Source: Streptomyces sp. NBC_01244
GTDB taxonomy: Bacteria > Actinomycetota > Actinomycetes > Streptomycetales > Streptomycetaceae
Assembly: GCF_035987325.1 (NCBI RefSeq)
Contig: NZ_CP108488.1
Coordinates: forward strand, 248,001-312,000
Direction of reading: 5' to 3'
Length of the DNA stretch: 64,000 nucleotides
Under the pieces are notes generated by a model. It was not told the origin of the DNA. It made no database searches and saw only the letters and a list, made by a program, of their open reading frames with translations. Numbering within the stretch: the stretch's first letter is position 1; every line of letters begins with the position of its first letter. Positions 29,501 to 41,500 of this stretch are shown here, one piece after another. The position numbers and the translations under genes are program-made.

Positions 29501-32500
29501 TCGACGCGCGAGCCCATGGCATTGAGCGCCGTGTGCAGTCCGACCTGCTCCGAGGGTTCCAGGGACACGTTCAGGTCGGTGAGGAGGCCGTCCACCGCGG
29601 CGTGCATCGTGCTGGTGTCCGCCAGGAACAGGGTGTGCAGCGGCAGGCGTTCGTTCTCGCCGGGCACGTGGACGAGCGGCGGCTCCTGCGGGTCCGAGTG
29701 GAGCTCCCGGCTGGCGACGCGCGTGTCCGGATCGAGGTGCGAACGCATGCTGACCGAGTCGCGCCACACGCCGTCCGGCCCCTGCTCCTCCAGGAGGTCG
29801 TCGGCGACCATCAGGCGCAGGTTCAGCTCGACCGGCGCGTTCGTGTCCTGCCCGGCCCGGCCCTCCTCCGCGGCGGTCATCGCCGTCTCGTGCGCCGCCG
29901 TGCCCGTCGTGGGCCCGACAGGGGTCATCTCGATGGCCTCACCGCCGCCGTCGGTGAGGGCGCCGGGCAGTTCCGCGGTGGCCTCCGGCGTCGCGGTCCG
30001 ACGGGACGGGGTCACCGTCACGTTGATGTGGACGGCGCCCTCGAAGCCGGCCATGAACCGCGAACCGCCGCCCGAGGCGCCGCCCACCGAGAAGCCGCCG
30101 CCGGTGGTCGTGACCCAGCTGGTGCCCACGCGGGGCGCGATACGGCCGCCCGCGCCGCGGATGGTGAACCAGTCGGGGCTCGTGGTGTGGTTCAGCGGTA
30201 CGTCGAAGCCGCCCTCCACGGAGTAGGCGGTGGACCGGCTGCCCTGGAGCTCGTAGAAGCCGCCGTAGTACGTCTCGCTGTTGCCGTCCCACATCCCCTG
30301 GTGGGTGAAGGTGTCCGGGGCGAGGGTGCCGGAGAGGGTCAGCACCACCTCCTGCGGGCCGGTGAGGAGTGCGGGCCTGCTCAGCACGACGGAGATCCCG
30401 CCGCCCATGATGTCGTGCAGTCGCGCCGCGAGCGGTTCGGGACGCACGAGGTTGGCGACGGTCATCAGGTTGGTGTGTTCGTGGGCCTTCGCCGCCTGGT
30501 TCTCCTCGCCCGTCTCCGGCGGCAGCATGCCCGGCGCCGCGGCGCGCACCGCGCTCATCACCCGGTCCAGCAGGCGCCCGGCGTCGTCGTGGTTCACCTG
30601 GTCGACCCGGCTGAGCTGGGGCAGCCAGCTCCCCAGGGCGGGAGCGAAGCGCAGGTTCCGGTCGGGGGAAGTGCGGGCGTGCAGTTCGAAGTTCCCGGCC
30701 TGCGGTCCGTCCACGGTGGCACGGGGCACGCGCCGTCCGTCCATCAGCCCGAGGCGCACGGCGTCCTGCAGGAGGATGCGCAGCCGGGCGGTGCCGTCCA
30801 CGGTCCTCACGCCGCCGCGGCCCCGGACCGTGGTGCGGGTGCGTCCGGTGAGCACCACGGTGGGCTCTTCCAGCTTGATCTTGTGCAGGGTCACCGAGCC
30901 CGCCTGCTGTCCGGGATCCGACACCCCCACCGAGCGGTTTCCCCCGAGGGCGGGGAGCGAGACGGTCGACGCGAACTTCCCCGTGTTCGCGCCCAACAGC
31001 ACCGTCGAGGAAAGGGACATGGCGTCGCTTCCACTGTTGCGGTGGGCGACGTTGTCGACGTTCACGTCCTCGGTGTCGATGTGAATCATCCAGTCGACCT
31101 GGGCCGTGCCGTCCTCCTCGGTGACCAGCTGCGCGCCGAGGAAGTCGGTGCGGAGCTCCACGGCCTGGGTCGCTCCGCCGCCGGTGTTGAAGGGGACGGA
31201 CAAGTAGCCTCCGGACATGGCCCGGTGGAGGGCGCCGGCGATCGAATGGACGGCGGTGAAGGCGTCGATCGCGGCCTTCTCCGGCGTGCCGACCCGCGAC
31301 ATCGAGTCCGGCAGTACGGAGAGCACGGCGCGACGCAGCTCCTCGGTGTGGTCGAAGGACTCGACGACCGAGGTACGGGGTACGTGCAACGGGATGTCCT
31401 GCTGGTTCGGGACCGTCACCGTGACGGCCGGGTCCGTACCACCCGCTGCCCTCGGTCGGCCGAACGGCCACCACTCCTGGTAGGCCGTGGTGTTCGCGGC
31501 GGCGCGCTCCCGGTGCCGCCCCAGGGAACCCAGGACGTTCCTGAGCAGAGTGGTTCCGGCGTCCCAGCGGTACGGCGTGGCCGGGGTGTGGATCCCGGAT
31601 TCCTCCTGCGAATCCGCGTCGTCGGTGGACTGCTCGGGTGTGGCCCACCACGCGGAGGTGGCGTGGGTGACCCCCTCCGGAGGCTTGGGCCGGCTCCGCA
31701 GCACTTGCCGGTCGTGCCGCCCCACCAGTGCGCCCTCCAGGACCGCCTGGTGCTGTCGCGGCGCCCTGGACGCGCCGACGGCCTGGACGGTGACGTCGTA
31801 GAGCACGTCATAGAGGAAGTCGACGGCCCGGAACGTGCCCTTGGTGTACCGGGCGGTGGTCGCTCCCGAGGAGACCGTGCTCGTCGAGGCCGCGCTGTAC
31901 CCGGCGAGCACCGAGCTGAAGACGGCCGCCACCGAGCTGAGATGCGGGATCGCTTCGAGCGAGTGGTTGAGCAACAGTGCGGCGGGCAGTGCGACTCCGT
32001 GGGCCCGGGTCCGGCTGCTGCCGACCGACTCCCCCGATTCGAAGAGCTGGCGGGTCCGCGGCTCGCGCTTGGCGGACACCGTGGGCGGGAGGTGGTCTTC
32101 GGTGCCGGGGAGGCGGCGGCCGTGCGGGTCGGTGAGCTGCCGCCAGTCACCGACCCGCACGCGCACGGCGGCCTCGAAGCGCCTGCCCCCCGCCTGTAGG
32201 CCGAGGACGAGGCGGTCACCGATCGCCTGCGGCAGCTCGCTGATGAAGTTCTCCGCCGAGAAGCGGTCCTCGAGCTCCCGCCGCACGCCTTCGCGCGCGG
32301 AGTCGGGGACCGCGTCCAGGACCGCGTCACGGATGGCCGCGTGGAGGCGCTGGTCGGGCAGGTCGAAGGTGCCGGCCCCGGCGGACTGCCTGAGGGTCGG
32401 GGTGGTGAAGGCCTCGGGCGGAGCGAAGAGAAGGGTCGCGTCCCGGGAGTCCTTGGCGCGCACCCAGTCCGTCGTGGTCATGTCGGGGACGGGAACGGGC

Positions 32501-35500
32501 TGGTGCAGCGGGGCCTGGGCCTGGAGTGCCGGAGCCGGGGTCGCGAGGGGCTGCGCCGGGAGGGTGACGGGATCCGGCTCGGGCGCACCCTCGTCCACCG
32601 GCGCCGGCCCGTTCACCGGGCCCAGCTCGCCCGCCAAGCCGTCTGGTTCGCTGCTCACGAGCGCGCCGATGGCGGGGCTCGGCGGAAGCACCGCGTCTTC
32701 GGGACCCCGCTGATCCGGGGAGCGGGGTCCCGAGCCCGAGGCGCCAGGGGTGTCGACGCCTTCGTGTCCCGGGGCGCCGCCAGCCTGCGAGCCGCCCTTG
32801 CGGGGGCTCTGACCCACGGGCAGGCCGTGGAGCGCCTCGTGCAGGGCCGCGAGGAGGGCGGTGCCCCGGGCGGGCGGCTCGCCCTTGTCCGCGCGCCGGG
32901 CGCCGTGGTGGTCGAGGAGGGCCACCGTCTCGTGCGGAGTGTCGTACAGGACCGCGGCGGTCAGCACCACCGCTTCGCGTTGCGCGATCCGGTCCTGGTC
33001 CGTCACCGCCATGGGCAGGGCTAGGAGCCTCGAGGCGTCGCCCAGCTGTTCCTGCCAGGTTTCGGGAATTTCGCGACGCAGCCGGGCGAGGGCGTCCGCG
33101 GCCGACTGGCTCAGCTCGTCGGCTCCCTCGAACTCTTCGGTCTCGGGCTTCTCTTCGGTCCCTTCGGCGTCTTCGGGCTCTGTGCGCCCTCGTGACTCAG
33201 CGGAGTCCTCCGGGTCGGATCCGTGCGGGTCCCGGCGCTTGCCGAGGGCCTTCTCGGAAGGCTGCCGGGACGAGCCGTCCTCCTCGGCCCCTTCGGTCAG
33301 GGCCGACAGCAGGCCGTCGACGGTCTCGTCCACCATCCGGCCCTTGCCGTCGAGCCGGATCAGAAGGTGCAGACCGGCGGGGACGTCGAAGCGCAGCACT
33401 CCCCCGACGGTGACGGTCAGGTCGGCCTCCAGTCCGCCGTAGACGGACTGGGAGACGGCATTGGCCTCCTCCGTGCGGCTCTGCCCGGCTGTGGTGTCCT
33501 CGCCGGACGACCGGCCGTACGAGCCCACGAGCCGCTCGAAGAGCCGTACGCCGTCCGAGTCTCCGCCGCCGTCGGGCCCCAGAGTGGTGTCCACCCCGGA
33601 GCTGAAGTGGGTGGACGCCTCGGCCGAGCTGTCCGACTGTTGGTAGCGCCGGGCCGTGAGATCGGTGCCCTCGGACGGCCCGAACCGCCGCAGGCGGGAG
33701 AGTTCGAAGCGGACCGTCCGCGTGGTGCTCCCCACGGGGACCTCGTAGCTGCCGCGCAGCAGGTCCTCCAGCCGCGGCCGCATCACCTCGGTGCTGGTGG
33801 CGTGCGCGTACCGCAGTCCGGCCATCGTCGTCAGCTCGGACGGGGAAAGCCCTGGGTGCTCCTCCGCCGCGATGGCGGCGAGGTCGGGGCGCCGGCCCAC
33901 GGGCGCGGGGGCGTACCTCGCCCACTGCTGCACGGCGTGGGCCGCGGGCATGTCGAGGGGGATGACGTGGTCCGCGAGCAGGCCGGCCAGGTCGCCGGAC
34001 GCGAGCACCCCGTCCCGGCCCTCGCCCTCCGGCGCCGGGTCGGCCCAGCGCGGGTTCTCGCCCCGGGGCCGGTGGATCAGCGGCGCGGGCGCCGGGTCCG
34101 GCGTCCCGTCCGCCGTCACCGCCGCCGGATTCGGGACGGTGAACCGCGTCGGGACCAGGAGCCGCATCGAGCCCGCGGTGGTCGCCGTCTCCTGCCATTG
34201 CGCGTACCGGCCGAGGCCGGTGCCCAAGGCCGGGTTGAAGCGCAGGCCGAGGCCCCCGGCCAGCAGGGGCGTGCTCATCGCCGCGGCGTAGGCGCCGGTG
34301 ACCAGGCGGATCGGCGCCGAGACGAGCTCCATGGGCTGCTTCGACATGCTGATGCCGACGCGCAGGGTGAAGGCGTGAGTGAAGGCCGTGGCGCCGCCCA
34401 CCGCCAGGCGGTGGATGTCCAGTTCGGAGGTCGAGCTCGTGGTGCCGGCGCCGCGGCTGCGCGAGTAGCCGGCGATCGCCTCGAACCCGCCGTGCCCGTG
34501 GCTCGCGCCGGAGCCTTCTGCGGCGAGCCGGAGCTTGACGCCGGCCTCGCCTCCGAAGGAGTACCCGGTCGTCGTGTCGTCGGCCTCCTCGGAGGAACCC
34601 TGGGCGCGGCCCGTGAGTTCGACGTCGGGGTGGTCGGTCTGCGCGTGGGCGGCCGCCACGGACTCCATGCGCACGCTGACGGCCAGGTACTCGGTCGTAC
34701 CGAACGGCGAGGGCTTCGGGATCACCCGCAGGACGCCTGAGCCGAGCAGTGCCGGGACCTGTGCGGCGAGGGAGCGCGGGGAGAACGCGGAGCGCACCGC
34801 GTCGAGCACTCCCGGGGAGGTGACTCCGCGGGCGGACAGCAGGCGCTGGATCTCGCCGAGCGCGCCGTCCGCGCGGAACACCTCGGGATGCGCGACGCCG
34901 ACGCGCAGGAGCTGCCCGGCGTAGGTGTGCGTCGGGGTGGTGTGCGGCGGGGTGGGCGGAGCCGGGGGCGTGGCCCCGGGTACGGCGGACCGCATGGCGG
35001 AGGACGGCCCCGCCGACGGATCCGCCGACGGCTCCGGCTCCGGCTCCGGCTCCGGCGAAGGCACCGCGCCCACCGAAGGCGCCGGGGCCGGCCGGAGGAT
35101 CTCCGCCGCGCGCCACGTCGGCATCAGCATCTCCAGCCCGGCCTGGACCCGCAGCCACCGCTCCCCGGACTCCGCACGGACCCCCTTGCGGCGGTCGAGC
35201 CGTACGTGGAACACCGGGTCCGCGGTGAGCCGGTCCTTCGTGCCGCCGTACGTGGCACGGCTGATGCTCATCATGCCCTCGGCCGTCTTCAGCGAGGTGC
35301 CGCGCACCGCGCTGCCCGTCACCTGGAGGATTCCGGCCGCGCGGCTCTTCGTAGCACCGCCGCCCTGCTGTTCCTGCTGCGGGGAGCCGTCTTCCTCGTC
35401 GGTCTCCGCCGCCTCGTCCCCGCCCCAGCTCCCCTGCGGACCGAGTTGGAAGGCCAGGGCGCCGGTAACGGCACTGCCGGTCTCGATGGCACGGCGGGAG

Positions 35501-38500
35501 GTCAGCTGGCTGTACTGCTCGATCTCCACGGGGTCCGAAGTCGTCCCCTGACCGCGCGCGTTGTACGCGGCCACGCGCAGGGTCAGCCGCTGCTTCCAGC
35601 CGTCACGGTCCGGCAGGGCCACCTCGAAGCCCTCGGCGGAGGTCAGTGCCCCGAAGTACGCGGCCAGGGTGTCGGGGCCCGTCGCCTCGAGGAACTCCTC
35701 GGGCCACAGGGCGGAGTCGGCGAGCCACTCCCCCGTCATGCCGTTCAGGTCTTGGTAGACCTCCGCGAGGTGCCGCCCGAGGGCGCGCACCGCGAGGAAC
35801 GTCGGGCGTACGCCGGAGGAGCCGCTGGTGGTGAGATCGGCGCGGGCCTCCCCCGCGAGGTCCGCAGGCTCCCGGTCGTACCGGGTGACCGTCCCGACGG
35901 GCCCGAGTACGGCAGGTGCGTAAGGGGTCGGGGGTGCGAACACCTTCGGCAGGAGGAGCTGGGCCGAGGTCCCTCCCGGCGTGTCCAGTTCCCATCCCCT
36001 GCTCTGGCGGACCGTGCCCGTCGAGGACATCCGGTGGACCGCGAGCGCCCAGCGGAGCTCGTAGTTCCCCTGGTGGACCAGGCCGCCTGTCTCGTGCCGG
36101 TTGGTCTCCTTCACCGCGGCGACGAGCTCGTCGCCCCGTTCCCTGTCGTACTGCAAGCGGCCCCGGAGGGCCCCCAGTTGCATGCGCAGCCGGGTGCCCG
36201 CGGGGACCCGCAGGGCAGCGCCCAATGCCCCGGAGACGCTCCACCCGGTCGACATGCTGCCGGTGAGCCCCCAGGCCGCCGTGGCCCGGGTGTTGACCGT
36301 CAGCGGGTAGTCGGCGCCGCCCAGCCGCCGGCCGAGCGTCGCCCTGAGCCCCAGCCGATACTGATTCCCGTTCAGGTTCAGTACGTGCGTACGCCCCACG
36401 AGCAGGTCGGCCAGGGAGCCTTCCAGGGCGGGAGTGCCGAAGAAGACGGAAAGCCGGTGCAGGACGGGAGCCGTGACCTTGGTCGTACCGGCCATGCTCC
36501 GCAGGGCATCGGCGAATCCTTCCAGCACGGACTCCGAACCCGGCAGCGCCAGAAGCGTGCTGAAGCCCAAGCCCTGCGCGTCCTGTGTCCGGGCCGCGAG
36601 GGGCAAGGGCTCCGATGAGTGCGCGGGGTCTGGGGTCGCCGGGGCCGGTCGGGCGCCGGTCGGGAGGCCCGCGGCTGCCAGGAGGGCGGTCACCGCCGCC
36701 GAGGGGCCGGCCTCGGGCTGCGGGTCCGGGTCCGGGCCGTCGACGGCACCGGTCCCGGGGTTGGCGTGGGTGTCGAGCCCCGGGGTGCGGATCGCGCCCA
36801 GGGTGCGCGTCTCCCAGTCGGCCGCGCCCTGTCCGTACCGCCACGGAACGCCGATCTCCCCGTACGTTTCCAGGACGACTGGCTCGATGCCCGGGTGGGT
36901 GTCGGACTCGATGGTGACGCTGAGCCGGACCTCGGCGTCGTACCGCGCGTACTCCTGCGCGGCGGTGTTGAGCACGGTGTGGCTCTGGGTCTTGGCGGAG
37001 GTCGAGAAGCCGTCGCTCCGAGTGGATCCGACAGTGACCGTGGCGAGCGGCAGCACCCCGCGCGGGCGGTCCTCGACGGGGTCGTGGGTGAGTCCGAGCA
37101 CCGAGTTCCCGAAGGAGAGCGAGGCTCCGCTCGAACCGCTGCGTGACTGCCCGCGGGTGGCGCCCAGGCCGAGGTCCGCCCGGGTGCGCAGGGCGTCGGT
37201 CACCTCGCGCAGCGTGGCGCCGGTGACCTCGGCGCGGACCACGAGGTGGCCCCTGAACTCGGAGAACCTGCTCAGCTTGCGCCGGATCGGCGCGGTGCGG
37301 TCGCCGCTGGTGAACCAGAAGCGGCTGCGGTCCAGGGCCGCCGCCTCGCTGACCACCTTCTGGATCTCGGCGGACACCGAGGCCGCGGCGTCGGGCCGCA
37401 GTCCGACGCCGCGCAGCCTGGCCTGGATTCCGGCGACGACGGGGACGAGGTCGAGGGCGTGCAGGGTGCCCTGGGTGTGGTCGGCCGCGCTCTCCCGGCC
37501 GGCCGGGATGTCGGAGGGCGAACTGACCGAGTCGAGCCGCAGGGGCGCCGGCGGCGCCGAGAAGATCTTCGGGAACTCGACCCCGAGGTCGCGCGGCACC
37601 ACGACGGAGTGCTGCTGCTGGACGCCGTCCAGGAAGATCTGGATCCGCAGGGAGCTGACGAAGGTGGCCGTTCCCCTGGTGAGGGGCTTCAGGCCGGAGA
37701 TGACCTCCTGTTCCCAGCTGCTGGAGCGGCCGCGCGCGAAGGACAGTCCGAGGTGCGGTACGCCCGCGGTGGCGGCCGACGCGAAGGCGGAGGCGAGCTG
37801 GAAGCCGAACTGGAGCATCGACTCCAGGCCGGTGCTGGTCTCCGTCGACCGCTCCCCGCTGTAGCTGGTGGAGCCGAAGGCGATCCGGTAGCGGGTGAGG
37901 GCGCCCGGGGCCGGCCCGGAGCCGGGCACCGGGACCGCGAGGTCCGCGGGGGTGGGCAGCAGCCAGACGAGCTTGTCCCCGACCGCGAGCCGGACACCGT
38001 CGCGCAGCAAGGCCGACCACGCCTCCGGGGTGGTGCTCAGGAGGAGCCGGACCACGGCCTCCTCCACCTCCGGCCTGATCGCCCCGTCCAGGTGGAGGGT
38101 GGTCGCCGCGGCCCACAGCCGGGCGCGCTGCTCGGTCCAGGCCGGTACGGTCTCCACGGTCATGGAGCCGATGGCGCCGCCCCGCACGAAGGCGGGCGCC
38201 ACGATCCCGGGGGTGGACGCCGGGGGTTGGACAGGCCCGGGCTCTTCCGGGGCGGGCTGCTCCGAGGCGGCGAGCTCCTGCCCGTTCGGCGGTTCCCGCC
38301 CCACCGCGCCGTCCGCGGCCGGCTCTTCCTCGGCGACCTCGGGGATGGTCTCCAGGGCCGCGGCGGTGGGCGAGGATGTCGAGGCCGTGGGCTGCTGCGG
38401 GACGGGCTGGGCCGTCTTCTCGGGGTTCGCGCCACCGACCCGCCGGAAAGGGTCCACAGGCGCTGCCGGGAGGTCCCCGACCAGCCGCTGCGCGAGCGCG

Positions 38501-41500
38501 CGGGCGCCCTCGGTGTCGCCGGGCCAGGTGTAGAGGTGGTGCGCGACGCGGCGTACGACTTGATCCGCGGGCCCCAGGCGGTGGTACGGGGCGGTGTCGC
38601 GGTCGATCGAGGCGGGAAGCCTGCGCAGCGGGCCGACCAGGCCGCGCGCGTCCGCCAGGGCCGAGTCCAGGCTTTCGCCAACGGCCTCGCGCCGGGCGCT
38701 CTCCCAGAGCCGGTCGAACGCCGTCGGATCGAAGGGCAGGTTCGTGCGCAGCTTGGCCGCTTCCGCGGCGCGCTTCGTCTCGTCGAGGAGCCGCGCCGCG
38801 GCCGTGCCGGCCCCCTCTGTGTCGGCGGGATCGCGAAAGAGGTGCGCCGAGGCAGCCTCGGCAAGGGCGGCGCGCTGCTGCGGGGTGAGCGTTGCGCCCC
38901 TGTTCGTGAGCAGGCCGTCCACCAGGGCCACCGCCCGCTGGGAGGCCCTGGCCACCTGGTCGTGCACGGACGGGGCAGTTTCCTCCTCGGGAGGCGGCGA
39001 CTTGCTGTCGAGTTCCCATGCGGCCGTGCCGAACCTCCCGCCCCGCGGTCCGAACCCCAGGTCCCAGCCCCACTCCTCCACCAGCTCGGCGAGGTTGATG
39101 TGGTCGGGCGGGGTCAGGACGGGAGCGGTGGAGGTCCGGCGGGCCAGGTAGTGGGCGAGCCCCTGGCCGGGGTACGTCAGCCCTTCCCAGCTCACCTGGT
39201 AGTGGGCGGCGACCGCCAGGAGCCAGCCCTTGCCCTGGGGGTGGGAACCCGCCTCGGGATGCCCGTCCCGGGCACCTAGTGTCCAGCCCGCCGAACGCGC
39301 CAGGTCACGCGCCGCCCGGTCCCCGCCCTCGCGCAGGGCCGGACCGAGTACGGCGGAGACGTGGCGGGGATCCGCACCGAGGTCTCGGGCCATCTTGTAG
39401 AGGCGGACCGGCGTCAGCCCCATCTCGGCGGCGATCCGCGGCAGGTCCTCCGGGACCCGCCCGATACTCTCCGCGAGGTCCAGGAGGTCGCTGCTCCTGC
39501 GCAGCCCGAGCTCCCGCCGCAACCGGTCGACGGCCTTGACGTCGAACCACTGGTACGCGAGCAGCCGTGCCGTACGGCCCCGGTCCGCCCGTAGGTGTTT
39601 GGAGACGGCCGAGACCAGAGCCGGTGAGCCGGCCGGGTTCACCCGGTCCGCCGGGTAGGAGGGCGCCGCATCGCCCTCCGCGTAGGAGGGCAGCTCCGGC
39701 TGCGGTTCCGCGGGCGGTACGGCGCGCTCCTCGTACGCGGGCGGGGACGGCGTACCGGGCTCGGCGCGCTCACTCGGTACGCCGTGCTCGGCGGGATCCG
39801 CGTACGCGACGTCCGAGTCGTCCACGTCCGTGAGCGGCTCCCAGCCTTCGTCCGAGGACACGGAGGAGACGGAGGAGACCGAGAACAGGGAGGAGGTGTC
39901 GGGGTCCTCGTCGGACCACGCGGAGGATTCCGTGGCCGGACTGCCCGGCGCGGAACGGGCCGCCCCGTGCGGGAACAGCGGGTCTTCGAGCAGTTGCAGC
40001 GCCCAGGCCCGGGCCTCGGTTCGGCGGGCGGGATCGGTACGGAGTCCGGGGTCGGTGTGGAGCGTGTGGGTGAGGCGCCGGGCGGCGCGGCCGGCGTCGT
40101 CGAGGTCGGCGAACGGCGTGGAGCTGAGCGGGTCGGTGACCCGGCCGTGCTCGGCGAGCAGCGAGCGTGCCGCGGCGGCGGCCTCCGCCAGCTCGGGCGT
40201 GTCCCTCTTGAGCTTGTCCCAGCGGCGCTGGAAGGAGCGCTCCGACATACGAGTGGCGTCGCTGTCGTGGTCCTGCTCCTGATCCTGGTCCTGCTCCTGC
40301 TCCTCGACGAGGGTGTCGAGGTCCGTCCCCGTCGTGGACACGGCGTCGGACACGGTGTCGGTCTCCGCGGAGGACTCCGTGACCGGCCTGGGCGGAGCGG
40401 GATCGCCGAGCAGGTGCAGGGCCCAGGCCAGGGCCTCGTCGCGACGGTCGAGGTCCTGGTAGAGCCTGTCGCCGTGGAGGACGACCGCGAGCCGGCGGGC
40501 CGCCCGGTCGACTCCGTCGAGGTCGGAGAACGGCGTGGAAGTGAACGGTCCGGCTACCCGGCCGTGCTCGGCGAGCAGCGACCGCGCCGCGGTGGCAGCG
40601 CGTGCGAACCCCACCGTGTCCGTGGGGAGTTGCTCCCAGCGCTGCTGGAAGGCCTCGGTCGACAGGCGAACGGCCTCGGGTGAGTCCTCGGGCCTGGCCG
40701 CTGCCAGCCACCGGTCACGGTCGTGTCCTTGCTCTGTGGTGCGGCGATTCCTCGGCAGCCGGGCGACGGTCACTGAGCGCCCGTCCGGCGAGCCGACGAG
40801 CATCATGCTGCCGTCCGGCTGCACGACGTTGACGGTCAGCCCGTAGACCCGTCCGGCCACGAGGGGAAGGACATCGTCCGTGGCGTCGGACGCGGTGGTG
40901 TACGTGCGCATCGCGTGTGCGAGCGAGCGCCGGTTGTCATCGCCCCAGGTGTCGTGCACGGCCCGGAGTTCCTGCTGGTAGATCTCCGACCGCGGCAGCG
41001 GGTCACCGACGCGCAGCCGGTCCGCCGTACGGTCCGCGGCGACGGCGGCCTGGGACTGCTCGTCGACGGCGTCCCACAGCGGCCGCGAGCCGGCGCCCGG
41101 GTCGGCGTTCAGCTCGGCGACGAGGGCGTCCGCCAGGTGGGTGCGGATCTCGGTCGGCGTTCCGGTGACGAGATCCGGGGCGGAGGCCTCCAGCGCGAGG
41201 ACGAGGCTGTCCTGACCGGGGGCGGAGGCGCGCAGGATGGCGCCCTGGGTAATCAGGGCTTCCTGTTGATCGACCGTCAGCTCGCTCTGGCCCGTTACTT
41301 CTCGGTCCAGGGGCCCCGATTCGCTGAAATTGCCGGTACCCGTGACGCCGGTGGTCCTGGTGTCGGTGGTGGAGGTGTCGCCGTCGGTGGTACCGGTGCC
41401 GATCGTGCCGGTGTCACTGGCGACGCCGTCGCTTTCGATGACGCTCGTGCCGCCGGTGTCGATCGGGCCTCCATCCGTCTGGAAAGCGGGGCCGCTGGTC

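Noticed and set aside
28702..32199. Long plus-strand open frame (over 1,100 codons) opposite the giant gene
   Set aside because: It is the antisense shadow of a high-GC coding frame: Arg/Gly/Val-rich, repeated because units B and C repeat, with no domain and no ribosome site. Similar shadows at 26188-28662, 33223-34740 and 40915-43458 were discarded for the same reason.
21145..33285. Assembly artefact as explanation of the tandem units
   Set aside because: The two copies differ by many substitutions and several indels, and have copy-specific linkers, so a false duplication of identical reads is unlikely.
35603..39073. Minus-strand frame of over 1,100 codons in a second frame inside the giant gene
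   Set aside because: Out-of-frame translation of the same DNA: Arg/Pro/Gly-rich, no motif, and the main frame is continuous across it.
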